Assembly (NCBI GenBank): GCA_028551475.1
Contig: JAKISB010000011.1
Coordinates: 124,001 to 188,000 of the forward strand
From: Casuarina equisetifolia
Taxonomy: Eukaryota; Streptophyta; Magnoliopsida; Fagales; Casuarinaceae
Direction of reading: 5' to 3'
DNA length: 64,000 nucleotides
Part shown: piece by piece, positions 1 to 11,620 of the stretch
How positions within the stretch are numbered: the first letter of the stretch is position 1
Layout of the letters: each line of letters opens with the position of its first letter
Translations under genes and position numbers: made by a program
Notes under the pieces: generated by a model
The model's database searches: none
Told to the model about the DNA's origin: nothing
What the model saw: the letters and a program-made list of their open reading frames with translations, nothing else

Positions 1-3000
1 CATTGACCAGTTTCACGCCAGCGATTGCATAGTTTCTCCATCAGCTTATAACTTGGAAAGAACACTAGACAGCCACCCGGAACAATCTTAAAGATCTCCT
101 CTAAAGATTTCCCAAGTGCATCCTTCACCCAAAAAAAAAAAAAAAATTACTTATGCACAAATGATAGAAGATAGCATCACTCAAATCAATTGAAAATTAA
201 TGATAACATGCAGAAGTACCTGAAATTGATATGCATCCGCTGTTTTATAACTTGCGTTCATTGGATAGTTACCTGGACCAGAGGAGATTATAGCAGGCCA
301 CACCTACAGAGACAAGGTTGATAACTCATACTTGGACAACTGTTGAACCAAATTAAACCAAAAAAAAAAAAACTACAGAAACAATGAAATTTTCATTTTA
401 ACCTGCGATTCAACATCAATTACATGCGGAGCTTCCAAACAAGTTTCAAACTGAACTCCAAGCTCAGATGAAAAGGAGTTCATTGGTGACAACGTCCTAA
501 ATCACCAAGGAAAAAGATGACAAATATTGTAAAAGTTACTTGGGGCATGGCAAAAAGCAATTGCATGGAACTGAACAAGAGAATATTAATTATGTGCAAG
601 CTTCCCCCAAAGTCATAGTAATGTATGGAAGTCAGATTAAATTTCTAAGATAGGCACACTGGGAAGATCCTGATCCGCCAGATAGGTCAAAAGAGGTAAG
701 ATTAACTTGTTTGGCCACTAAAAAGTTCATTGTCTAGTGTACATGCTTTCTCAAAAATATGCGCGCAAAAGCAAAGAAAATATTGGCATAAACCACTTTG
801 TGCCCTAGAATTAAGAATCTCTGTTAGCAGACTAGATGTGGTGAAAAAGTATGCTTACCCTGATGTTAATATGACTGACAAAGCAAGATCAGCAATATCT
901 CTAAAGACGACAGCTGGATTCAGGCACCACAAACTTAAAGTACATGACCAATTGCCAGGTTTTCCTGATACAAGAACAAAACCAATCATAGTGACAATGA
1001 CAGCAACAATACTTGCAGCTGTATTATCTTCCAGCAATTTTAATAAAGAGATAAACAAAAGCGGTAAACTGATCAATGGTCTCTGGCAATGAGAGAGCAG
1101 CAAAGTTATATCAGACATAATAACCATCAAAATGACTGACCGTAGCCAATTATGTTTTCAAACTAAAAATGGACCAACAACAGCCACTTACCAGCATCTC
1201 TTTTAACATATCGCTGTAAAACAAGCTGATAGCAAGAAATGTGACACCCATTCCTCGAAAAAAAGTAAGTTAAAGAAGAGAACAACCCTGGGTAACATTA
1301 TCAGAGAAGTCAATTGCTGTGGTAAAGCTTCAGTGGCCAATAGGTAAGCTCAGATACAGAAACGTGAAAATAAGAACCCAGTACCTTCCAGTATGATTAC
1401 CGACATCCCACTTAAATGCGGTACATCTGACTCTGTATCTGAAGCGGCTTTGATTGCCTTAATAAAAAATATACAAATAAGTTGTAACGGAAAATGATAT
1501 GAATAAAAAACAAATCACTCAAAATACCTTTGTAGCACATTCTAGCAAGATGGGAAAGAACTGTTGAGTAATATTAGCTTCTTGGAGCTCTCTAAAAGCC
1601 TTATCACCTGTCCAACTATGGCATAGCGTGATAAAATAAACATCAATGAATAAATATCCTTTACTACTGGTATATCAAAAGTCACATTTACACGGAACAC
1701 TCATACTTCCACCTAGTTCCCATGATTTAACTGGAGAAAGGAAGACAAAATAGATGGACTATGTTTCATAAGAAAGATTTCACAAGGATTGCATTGCATG
1801 ATCTACACAATAATTATGGAGAAAATTAAACTGATTATCATTGTTTTGTAGCACATTAACCTAATTCAGAATTTTGCTTAAGAATTCCTGCCTGGCAAAA
1901 TCTTCTGACATTTCAAGGTTAACAATGAATTTTAAGGCTAATTCACAGATGCAAACAAGTTGCTTCTCTGATAAAAGAAAGTAATTAAATAAGCAAACTT
2001 GAAAACCATGCAGGCATTTATCCTTTTCTAAGAAACAAAAAAGAAAATGATATGTCAGAAGTTCAAATAGAGTCAGGTGAACCAAGAATATGTCATAATT
2101 CAGACGTCATTAGCGACTTGTATTTGAACTGAATGACATGATAAAAAAACATTTGCTCTTAAGATGGTGTTAAAGGGATAGTGTCAATGTTCTTTCTACT
2201 CATCCAAAGGATTTAGCTGAGAAAACTAGAATATATTGTTTATGGAAACCAGGTATGATGAAATATGTAGACCAATCCAATCTTGCCTTTTAATTATTTC
2301 TCCATGGAAAAACATATAATGCCCACAATTAACATCTCCCATTTAAGCTTCTAGAGGACTTGGCAGCATCATGAACATTTAAAAGAAACTTGAAGCCTTG
2401 TAATCAATAATGTAAGAAATCAGAACTTATTCACGCATAAAACAAGTTAACTCACCAAGTTATATGATGCTGAAACCCACGCTTTTCCAATGTACTTTTC
2501 CTCCTCTCTATCCAATTTATAAGGTCCTAACAATATTACTAGCACTCACTTAGACCACTTAAACATCAATGATATTTCAAACAAACCAGGGCAAAGTATG
2601 TCTGAAACAATTACCTGCAACATTTCATATAAAGGTTGATAAATCAAAACATCAACTACAGACAGTTGCTCTAGTTCCATCTGCAATTCTTTCAGAAGGC
2701 ATAACAATTATTTAGCAATAAACTATTAAAATCAAGAAACAGAAAAATCATAGTTTCATAACTTACTGTGCAAAACATCTTCTTCAACATCCACACTGCC
2801 AGCATCACGAGCTATATCCTCTATATTGCTGCAAACAAGTTAATTCATTTTAAAACAGATAAACAGATCTGAAGGTTAAGAGAAATCTAACTTTAATGAC
2901 TAATTCAAGGATCGTCGAAAACATGTTCTGAAAAACAGAATTGATCCTACTACATCAGATGACAATAATTATGTGTCCTAACTATGGCATCTATATCATT

Positions 3001-6000
3001 TCTACAGTGCTCCAAAAGGAGATTTCTGATCCTAAATTCATATTAGAACCTGCAGCTGGGTTCATAAAATCGCATGAGTTACCTTAGGATAAGTTTTTAA
3101 ACAGAAGTCTTTTATTAGAAGGAAAAAGTTGTGCCAACATACATAGGCAAACAAAAACATTAAAAAAGGAAAAAAGGAGAGGTCCAACCTACATTGAACT
3201 GTTCGGAAAGGTGACATTTAACGGATTAGAAATTCACCACTTATCAATCAGAAACCTTATTGATAGTCTAGGTAGTAAACTATTAAACCTAATAATTTAT
3301 TTTTCTTTTATCGTGTTCTGTTAACAATCAAAGAAAAGAAATAAGAAAATCAATCAAGTAAGGTTGAGAAAATACTGGGCTTCATCAAGAACCACAATGG
3401 CTCCTTTAATATCTACATCCATTGCTCCACGAATGACTGGATTGATGATGTAGTTGTATGGGCAGAAAACCAGTTGTGCGTCATCTGCCATAGAACGTGC
3501 TGCATAATATGAACAACCTAAAGAAGGAAGAAATTTTTTGTAAGATCGTGTTGGCATCATCATGAAAAAGGATGTCCGAAAAATATTAAAAAATTAAATA
3601 ACACAATATTTATTATTTAAAAAAAAAACCTTTCACAACTTGTCCAACTTTTAGAAGATCTTCTATGTCATGGACCTCGTGGCAACCTCCTTTCTGAAGG
3701 GATGGATGACCTTTGACTTTATGAAAATTTCTGTTGGTAATAGACACATCTGATTCCTGTTACTGTTACTACTCACTCCAGCACAGTATAAACAAAGATA
3801 ACCAAGCACAAGCGCAAAGGGAGAGAGATATAACCCACCTAAATTCTGGGCAACCTACTTCTCGACTACTCAAAAGCAACTTGCTGGAGATTTCCAAAAC
3901 CATTTTCAGCTATAAAAACATAAATAATTATTGTCTACAAAGCAAAAGAACACAGAGCAGTCAGAAGTGCACCATTCTTCATCAATATTCTTCTTCCCAC
4001 GTGTATGCCTGTTTGTGCAGTAATGCTTCCGTGATGCCTAGAAGAGAGACGGGGGGAAGAGAGAGAGAGAGAGAGAGAATTCATCCAGTCACTATAAGCA
4101 TGAACCAGGAGAGAGAGAGAGAGACTACAATACAAACTATTCAAAAGCGAGAACACATAAAAGACATTAGTAGAAGAGGGCATAAAAGAATTATTTTACC
4201 TCTATCATTAGTAACACTTAGCTGCAGCGTGGATGATAGAAGAAGAGGAAAGAAGTGTTATATGCTTTTATGACCTATAGAGCAAGGAAATCAGACAAAC
4301 CCAACAGCTCCCTATATCTGTTGAGCAATGAAAATATCCGGTCGGTTGCTAAATTCAAGTTCCTATCTAAAAAATGTATAAAAGTGTCATGCCTGAGACA
4401 CATGCATATAAGATGCTTAGCATTAGCATGCATCTTAAAACATGTGAGGATGAATGATCTACCCTCAAATAACTTAAGTTCTATTGGGATGATAACTAGA
4501 TCAGAGTCAAGAAAGAGAAAAAAGCCATAAGGAGGGCAAACACAAATTCTAATTGTCCAATACCTAGGAAGTTGTAATACATGAGTGGATCAGGAAAGGT
4601 AAACCTACCAAAACTGCCATTGGGACCCGATAAGACGTCTTCCGGTATTCACGAATCACTTGAGAAATTTGTGAATGTGTCCTCCTAAAATAAACAAAAC
4701 AAGTTGATAATCATTTCAAAAATTAATATGACATTTGACAAAGCAAAATATCAATGTTCTTGTCAAATCTTCTCCCAAACTCAAGTCATTCTATTTGAAC
4801 TACAAAAAGATTGATATTACACAACCAAATACTTTATAATTCTTAGTTTCAACTCAAGATAAAAATAATGATTGGATTCAAAAAAATTCAACTCACAACC
4901 AATTTCAAATTAGAGTTTCAGGAATTATGGGCTCAGTTGTAAATGAACTTCTAACTCTAACTTTACATGAGAAGATAGGTAATTCTTGTCTTGATATCAA
5001 AGGGCAGCAGTGTCAGAAATAAAGCATATGACGAAACTTAGTTGAAACCAACCTAATATAGGAAACTACACTTAAAAACTACAATGCTTCAGTGGCATAG
5101 ACTGCGGTGTCTTAAATACAAATATAACATCTCAGCATTTGTAAGCAAATTTAAAAATTTTTGTCGTCATAAACCATATGGTTTTATGAAAGTTAGCCAT
5201 CCAGTGCTTATGTGAAGCTTCTATAACATTTCTTATGACTTTCTAGAGCAATGGTCTATGTAAATTATAAATTTCCACAAAATATTACCAAACGAAACAA
5301 ACAAATAAACAAAAGCTCTCAGTTGCTATTATATTAGGATAAAACTTTACGATGCATAATATATGACTGGTGTTGCCCTTTTCTTTTGATTCTTGCTGTT
5401 TGCTGCAGCTTGAGGTGCCTCCAAATTTTCAAGCCCCGGAATACCTAATAAAAAATGCAACATCAGCAGCGTAGTGGACCAACTTACGAAACAGAAACAT
5501 TTATAAGGGTTCTTATGGCCATGCCAAAATTTCAATTGCATTTTATCAAAATTTAAAAATCAGAAACTCCTGTTACCAAATTCATATGAGAGTTCTATGT
5601 GTTTCCACTTAAAGAAAAACCGAGCGAAGATATAGAGGTTTATGCATTGGGTTTGAAATTATTGGCTTATTTCTCACTTTCTGAGAAACCCTAACAAAGT
5701 AAACTGCAGACTAAAAGTTTTAAATTTATTTAAATAAATCTTTAAGAAATTTATCCTTAATTTACCTGAAGGATCCACTTCTGGAATGAATCCGCCACCG
5801 TAAGCAAGAGGATCGGTCATTGCCTCCGTCGCAGGCTTCGACTGAGAAGAAGCCAAATACTGATTCTTCGAATCAAAGCTCTGCTGCCAAGCGAGGGTTG
5901 AGCACAGAAGCGACAGCGACTTGCCGGTACCAGTCGGGGACTCAAGCAGCGCGTGGCAGTGGCCCTCTCTCTGGGCGCGATGAAGCGTAGAGATCACCCG

Positions 6001-6252
6001 GCCCATGAATGCAAGCTGCGACCCGTACGGCTGGTACGGGAACTCCACTTGGAGGCCTCCGACGTGGTAGACCTTTTTGAGGATTTTCGGGTTAGGGTTT
6101 GAGCCTGGAGTTGACGAGACCATATCGAGGCTTTCGGGCAAAGATCGTTTGTAGGAGGGCGATCGTCGTTGCCGTTTTGACTGGTTTTCGGCAGGTTTTG
6201 GCGGGAGTCTGGGTTTTTGTGATTTGAGATGTGCGGCAACCTCACGCCTCAA
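1..6252 (-). CDS. FANCJ: FANCJ/BRIP1-type Fe-S DNA helicase, 3' end beyond window
   Basis: Superfamily 2 DNA helicase of the XPD/FANCJ/RTEL family, which works in the nucleus in crosslink repair and recombination control (family knowledge). I read 17 exons: 5766-6252, 5351-5444, 4609-4684, 3973-4037, 3839-3883, 3630-3730, 3376-3517, 2767-2828, 2615-2688, 2456-2526, 1528-1615, 1385-1457, 1192-1287, 859-964, 403-496, 220-303 and 1-122. Phases close throughout, giving about 626 residues so far. Seen: Q-motif-like YQPYGSQ near residue 73, Walker A SPTGTGKS at 105-112, cysteines in exons 4-6 that fit the Fe-S domain, and the DEAH box at about 334-337 with its His codon split between exons 7 and 8. 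The C-terminal helicase motifs V-VI lie outside the window. The start is the first in-frame ATG of a basic N-terminus. FANCJ is preferred over XPD or RTEL1 from remembered similarity to Arabidopsis At1g20720/At1g20750. It is divergent from the PPR gene, 373 bp away. Confidence 0.92.
4041..4124. repeat. (GA)n microsatellites in FANCJ intron 3
   Basis: GA runs at about 4058-4078 and 4109-4124 read (CT)n on the coding (minus) strand. The nearer run ends about 20 bases before the exon 4 acceptor at 4037/4038, with more pyrimidines between. It therefore forms most of the polypyrimidine tract of that acceptor. Confidence 0.85.
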
Positions 6253-6625
6253 ACGGCCTGTGGTAGTGCCACTTGTCCCGGTACGGTAAATAAATTATGC
6301 GAAAAGCACGCCCGAGAGTTTTCTTATTTTTCTAATTATTCCGAATCGAGATTTCTATTTCTACCCGATATGAATCTCGTAGTTTAGAAGAAAAAAAGGA
6401 AAAACTAAAAGAGTATATGCCATCTGTCATCGGATTCATAAGTGAACGCGACATCGGTTCCCTGATTAGGGTACAAGTACATCAATCTTGCGGGAGGATC
6501 GGGTGAATCGGACGTTAAAAAGCTAATCGGCGACGCAGTACTAGCTTCTACTGGAGAACCTAACTTACTAGCCGTTTCAGTCTCTCTTCACTCTTGGCCT
6601 TGATTTCTCTTTCCCAGGCCTTTTC
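6253..6625. promoter_or_regulatory. Shared 5' region between divergent FANCJ and PPR genes
   Basis: These 373 bp separate the start codons of two head-to-head genes, so both promoters and both 5' leaders must fit here or overlap the genes. The stretch has no further ORF. I see no convincing TATA box at a standard distance from either start. The bidirectional role is inferred from layout alone. Confidence 0.55.
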
Positions 6626-8329
6626 ATGGCGCTTCTATACCATCGATGTCTAGGGCCTCTCGTGCGCTTCAGCGCAACAAGGTACTACTTGCCCCGCCTC
6701 TCTCCCCCGGTTTCGTTACTTCCATTTCCGTTTTCAACCCTAGACGTTCCATCAAATTCCTTGCATGACCAGCCACTAACGGATCACCTCAAGAACGAAA
6801 CCAGTCTCGACGAACGCTTCGTTCTCGGGCAACTCTCTGACCTCTTGCCAATCCCTTGTAACTCCTCAGCTCCGAGCCTATTTAGAGACTGTAATCCAAG
6901 AAAACAGGTAGCACAAGTTGGGGCATTGGATGTCTTTTTGTTGCCCGAAGAGAAACTACGAGGGGTTTTCCTTCAAAAACTGAAGGGTAAAGCTGCAATT
7001 CAGCACGCTTTGACAAATGTTTGCGTAGAGTTAAGTCTTGATGTTGTTGCTAAAGTTGTGAACAGAGGGAACTTAAGTGGTGAAGCAATGGTCATCTTTT
7101 TCAATTGGGCGATTAAGCAGCCCACTATACCTAGCGATATTAGTAGTTACCACGTGATTATAAAAGCTCTAGGGAGAAGAAAATTCTTTAAATTTATGTT
7201 GGAAATATTGCGTCAGATGAGGACACAAGGGATTAGCCTTGATCTGGGCACGCTATCGGTTGTGTTGGACAGCTTCATTAGGGTTCATCAAGTCTCAAAA
7301 GCGATAGGAATTTTTGGAAAGCTAGAAGAGTTTGGATTGAATTGCGACACCGACTCTCTGAATGTGCTCTTAAAATGTTTTTGTCAGCGATCCCATGTTG
7401 CCGCTGCAAATTCATTTTTGAATTCCGTTAAAGGGAAGATACTGTTCGATAGTAAGACGTATAATATCATTGTTGGTGGGTGGTCAAGATTTGGTAATAT
7501 TAGTAGAATCGAGAGTTTGTTGGAAGAAATGTTTGCAGATGGCTTTAGTCCCGATTGCTTGACTTTCAGTTATCTTATGCAAGGCTTAGGAAGGGCAGGT
7601 CGAATTGACGATGCAGTTCAGATTTTTGAGAACATGAAAGAGAAAGGTTGCATGCCAGACACTGAAGCATATAATGCAATGATATCTAACTTTATATCTG
7701 TTGGAAACTTGAATGAATCTTTGAACTATTATAAGATTATGTTGAGTAATAAATGCGACCCAGATATTTTTACTTTTACCAAGTTAATATTTGCTTCTCT
7801 CAAGGCTCGCAGAGTGGCTGACGCACTTGAAGTGTTTGATGATATGTTAGATCGTGGGATTGTTCCAAGTATGGGCACTATAACCTCTTTCATTGAACCT
7901 CTATGCAGCTATGGCCCACCGCATGCTGCTATGATGATTTATAATAAAGCAAGAAAAGTTGGATGTAGAATATCACTCAGCAGTTATAAGCTATTGCTTA
8001 TGCGGCTTTCTAGGTTTGGTAAATGTGGAATGTTGTTGAATGTGTGGGATGCTATGCAAGAATGCGGTTTTGCTTCAGATATGGAAGTTTACGAGTATAT
8101 CATAAATGGACTTTGCAACATTGGGCAGCTTGAAAATGCTGTGCTTGTTATGGAGGAGTGCCTGCGTAAGGGTTTTTGCCCTGGCAGACTTATATATAGC
8201 AAACTAAATAATAAATTGTTGGCTTCAGATAAAGTAGACAGAGCTTATAAGTTGTATCTGAAGATTAAAGATGCCCGTCGTGATGACAATGCTAGGAGAT
8301 GTTGGCATGCTAAAGGCTGGCAGTTTTAG
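6626..8329 (+). CDS. P-class pentatricopeptide repeat protein, probably mitochondrial
   Basis: Intronless 567-residue PPR protein, as usual for this family. P-class PPR proteins bind organellar transcripts and act in processing, stability or translation. The first ~40 residues are rich in Arg, Leu, Ser and Pro and almost free of acidic residues, like a transit peptide. From about residue 173 to 560 there are about eleven 34-36-residue repeats, with typical helix starts such as YNIIVGGW and YNAMISNF and repeat ends such as GFSPD, GCMPD and KCDPD. There is no E, E+ or DYW extension, so no sign of RNA-editing deaminase activity. The chosen ATG follows in-frame stops and opens the transit-like segment. 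It resembles Arabidopsis At5g43820 from memory. Its RNA target cannot be told from sequence here. Confidence 0.9.
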   Translation: MALLYHRCLGPLVRFSATRYYLPRLSPPVSLLPFPFSTLDVPSNSLHDQPLTDHLKNETSLDERFVLGQLSDLLPIPCNSSAPSLFRDCNPRKQVAQVGALDVFLLPEEKLRGVFLQKLKGKAAIQHALTNVCVELSLDVVAKVVNRGNLSGEAMVIFFNWAIKQPTIPSDISSYHVIIKALGRRKFFKFMLEILRQMRTQGISLDLGTLSVVLDSFIRVHQVSKAIGIFGKLEEFGLNCDTDSLNVLLKCFCQRSHVAAANSFLNSVKGKILFDSKTYNIIVGGWSRFGNISRIESLLEEMFADGFSPDCLTFSYLMQGLGRAGRIDDAVQIFENMKEKGCMPDTEAYNAMISNFISVGNLNESLNYYKIMLSNKCDPDIFTFTKLIFASLKARRVADALEVFDDMLDRGIVPSMGTITSFIEPLCSYGPPHAAMMIYNKARKVGCRISLSSYKLLLMRLSRFGKCGMLLNVWDAMQECGFASDMEVYEYIINGLCNIGQLENAVLVMEECLRKGFCPGRLIYSKLNNKLLASDKVDRAYKLYLKIKDARRDDNARRCWHAKGWQF

Positions 8330-9091
8330 ACTGGCATGTTTATGGGCGCAGGTGCAGTTTCTATAACCTCTGCCTTTCTTTTCTTGTTGCATGTTCCTTA
8401 CATGCCTGCAGCATGAGGTAATTCTTCTGATCAAGTATGTGCTTAACCCTCTTTTTTGCTTTCCGTAGCAGCTGGTGTTTACTTGAAAATAATTTCTTTC
8501 TGGTCCTTGAAAAACTGCATTTCTAGTACTATTTTTTCTTTGCTTGTTCATTTGTGTTTTTCCCGTGTGGGTAGCTCCTGGCTGTACATTATTTTCATCA
8601 TCCAATGTATAGGTGTATAGGGGCACCCACTGATTGGACATAGGTAGAAAATAAAAAAAGTCATCGGCATTGTAGCTTTAGAATGACCGAAATCCAACTT
8701 ACTAATTCAGGATATGCATACGTGGATGATTACTGCGAAGAACCTTATGATCTTGACATTCCTCATATTGTCGTCCAAAGGAGTTAAGTGTGAGTTTTCT
8801 TTGCCTACCTATGTGTTCTTTGTGGTTCATTAAGGCCTTTCTTCAGAGTATTATATGTAGCAATTGATTTCTTACATGGCTCCTTTAACACCCTAACTTT
8901 TCCTTGGTTCTTTTGCCTGGTTATGTCTAAGTTAGAATGAATAAGCATAACTTAGGTCTCTGCTGTCCATGCTTGTATGTTTAATTTGTGTCTTACTCTT
9001 AATGTCCAGAAATTCTCCCTTTTTTGAATAATACATTTACTGGACGGTTTATGGTTTTTTCTTTTCTTTCTTATTCGCCATTGGGTGCTTT

Positions 9092-9125
9092 GGGGAGAGG
9101 GGCCGGGGGGGTGTGGGTGGTGGGG
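9092..9125 (+). other. G-rich tract with G-quadruplex potential
   Basis: Five runs of three or more G fall within 34 bp (9092-9095, 9105-9111, 9115-9117, 9122-9125, plus 9099-9102), with short loops. This fits a loose G-quadruplex pattern on the plus strand. It lies about 0.8 kb downstream of the PPR stop codon, possibly in its 3' UTR. Folding and function are inferred. Confidence 0.5.
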
Positions 9126-9623
9126 TTGGCGTGGTGTGTGGATGGAGGTTTGTAAGTCCTTAGATGTAAATTTTTAACTTGATGCTGCTCTGCTGGTGAC
9201 GGGGAACATTAGGAACACTTTCCCCTTTAAGCCTGCCTTTGAGTTCTTTCCTCGTCAAATCATACTATGGGGCATGTATTAAGAAAGTTGCAAAAGCTGA
9301 CCGATCATTTATACACTTCATCGTTAGGACTATAATATAGAGTGATGAGTAGCACCTTAAGCTTTGCTCAGGGGTGGGGGGGAGGAAGACAGAGAGAGAG
9401 AAAGAGAGAGGAAGAAGAAGAAGAAAATGTTGCTTTCAAATTCAGATTGTGGTTTGGGTTTGAATAAATAAATGTTTATTATTGCCATTCCTGGAACTTT
9501 CTAAATTATGTAGTGGCTTCCTACTATTTGGAATGAACATGCAGATATAGCTGTCCCTTTTCACTCATCTGCTTACCTTTTGTCCAAACACTGGCTGTTG
9601 TAATTATGCTTACGTTTGGAGTG

Positions 9624-9785
9624 CAACTTGAGGTGCACTATTGGAGGTGGTTCTTTCATCTAACATGTACTTCCAGTTTGATTTATGAAGTTGACCGAAT
9701 CCTACAACTTGAGGTGCACTATTGGAGGTAGTTCTTTCATCTAACCTAGGCTTTCAATTTGATTTATGAAGTTGGCTCGATCCTG
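9624..9785. repeat. 81-bp tandem duplication, two copies
   Basis: The segment starting caacttgaggtgcactattg at 9624 recurs at 9705, a period of 81 bp. Both copies continue through ggaggtgg/ggaggtag, ttctttcatctaac and tttgatttatgaagttg, with scattered substitutions. No coding frame is involved. This is a local duplication old enough to have diverged slightly. Confidence 0.9.
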
Positions 9786-11620
9786 TTAGTATGAACTTCA
9801 TTATAATGGCAAGTAGCATCAAAGAAACATGAATAGATAATGGTGTAGCTGATTCCTTCATTACTAATAGTTTTCCTGCATTTGTTTATCCTTTCATTTT
9901 AGAACCTTTTTTTTTCTTTTCTTTTTTTTCCAGTAAATCTACAGTGGGAGAGTTGTACGAAGCCTAATTCCTATTGACAAGATGTAATCCCATTTACCTG
10001 TTTCTGAAGCCTGGCTTTGTATTTCTGTGGCAAAAGGGAAACGATGTTAGCATTAAAGGTAAGACATGTTATTGTGTGGCCGTTATATTTAGTGGCTGGG
10101 TATAACTATTGTCAAACCTAACTTGAAAGAGCATCATATATATCCTGTTATGCGTGTTGAAAAACTTGTGATGCTACATCGGCAAAAATTTTGAACGATT
10201 AAATATATAACAGGAAAGTAGGATGAGCATTTGTTATTTCTCTCACTAATGATCTGGTGAATAATTGGCTTATTTGCGTCTCCAACAATAGGAAACAATA
10301 TTTGGCTTTGAAATCTTAGAAGTTCATAATCTTTGTGAACTTTGGAAGATCAGATTACCGTTCTAAATCTTGAAAACTTATTCTGCAGGAAGTACAACCG
10401 CCAGCCAAACTGTTGGTTCTTATCTGAAAGGCCTCGTGTGCTGCCACTGGTGGAGGAACTACAGAACTTCGTGCTAGAATTGATGAACAACACGGACGTT
10501 TTTCGGTTGTGAAGCTGTCGTGTGGCTGCTCCACTGTAAAAGAGGACCTGCTCTCTTATCTTTACGATACTGGTAAGGGGTGGCTGTTGTGTGATTTCAA
10601 GGTTGGGATGCCAAGCCCATAGTAAGATATCCAAACTGAAGGAGTTTTCGGGTGGCAATTGTCCTTGTCCTGAGTCAAACACGTTAGCGTAGGTGTTTAG
10701 GCCTCGTAGTTGCAGGGGGTTCATGGCCTTTATAAACTTCTCTCTGATATCTGATTGTGTTTGTTCTATTTAGAATTCCACATCGCTAAATTTGCAAAAT
10801 CGCAATGATATCTTATGGTGCAATCATGCTACCACCAATACAGCCGAAAGTAACGAAGTCCTTGGCATGGCATTTTTGCAATCCGATATTACTATATGCG
10901 AGCATTTTCCTCTGTTTGTTTTCTGGTGATCCGAATCTACGTACTTCCCTTTTGTCGGCAAAATTCGTTGTACGTTGGTTAGAGGTTTCACAATGTTGCG
11001 ATTGGTGTCATTATGCAGTGTTTATAGAAGATGAAAATAATCAAATAACAGTCGGCCTCGTCCTTTTTTCGGGAAGTGCAGCGTGTAAATATCACTTGAT
11101 AGTTCTTCAAGGATTCCTATCAATTTGGTTTCCAAAATTCAAAGTAACTTAAAGACTGAGAAAATAAATTTTAGAACGTCATTTTGAGTTGTGCCAGTTA
11201 ATTTCGAAATGTATAAATAGCGATGTGAAAACTACAATGTCAATTTTTATGTGTGTTTCCCGTCATACCCCTCCGTTTTTTTTCGATCGTTGCCGCAACC
11301 AACGCCTGTTTGCAAGATCAAGGCTCTCCTGCACCATTTCTTCCCTTTCCAGCATCCCAAAATCTCCCAATTCGTGTAGAACAAAATCTTGACCTCTGTC
11401 CCGACTCGAGCTAACCATCCAATTAAACCAATCCTTCGACCCGACGAAACGAATCCCTACTTGTCCTTACACTCATTATTCCACTGCCACTCTTTCGGTC
11501 ATAAATTTCACCCTTCGATGTGGCAATTACTCATATTTTCTGATTTCTCGACGAGGTTTTGAAGCTGTGATCTGTGGGAATTTGGATCGGAGAAGGCGTT
11601 TGGAAAATTGTTAAAAGGAA

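Larger units (their letters stand above)
8330..11620. other. Spacer between PPR gene and EH1 gene
   Basis: No supportable protein gene. The left part probably holds the PPR 3' UTR. The right end, from about 11,400, should hold the EH1 promoter and 5' leader. It also contains a G-rich tract (9092-9125), GA-rich low-complexity sequence (9390-9425) and an 81-bp tandem duplication (9624-9785). A 124-codon minus-strand ORF at 10,350-10,724 has no recognisable domain and I do not call it. Confidence 0.6.

Noticed and set aside
730-1092. 120-codon plus-strand ORF
   Set aside because: It lies opposite FANCJ exon 14 and its flanking introns; the minus-strand exon has clear family sequence and splice sites.
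3734-4273. 179-codon plus-strand ORF rich in Arg/Glu
   Set aside because: Its composition comes from the GA microsatellites, and it is antisense to FANCJ exons 4 and 5.
8225-8641. 138-codon minus-strand ORF overlapping the PPR 3' end
   Set aside because: Antisense to coding PPR repeats and 3' UTR; no domain.
10350-10724. 124-codon minus-strand ORF as a gene
   Set aside because: No recognisable domain, no splice partners and no protein-like conservation signal visible; a plus-strand reading of the same stretch is equally plausible as non-coding leader or UTR.
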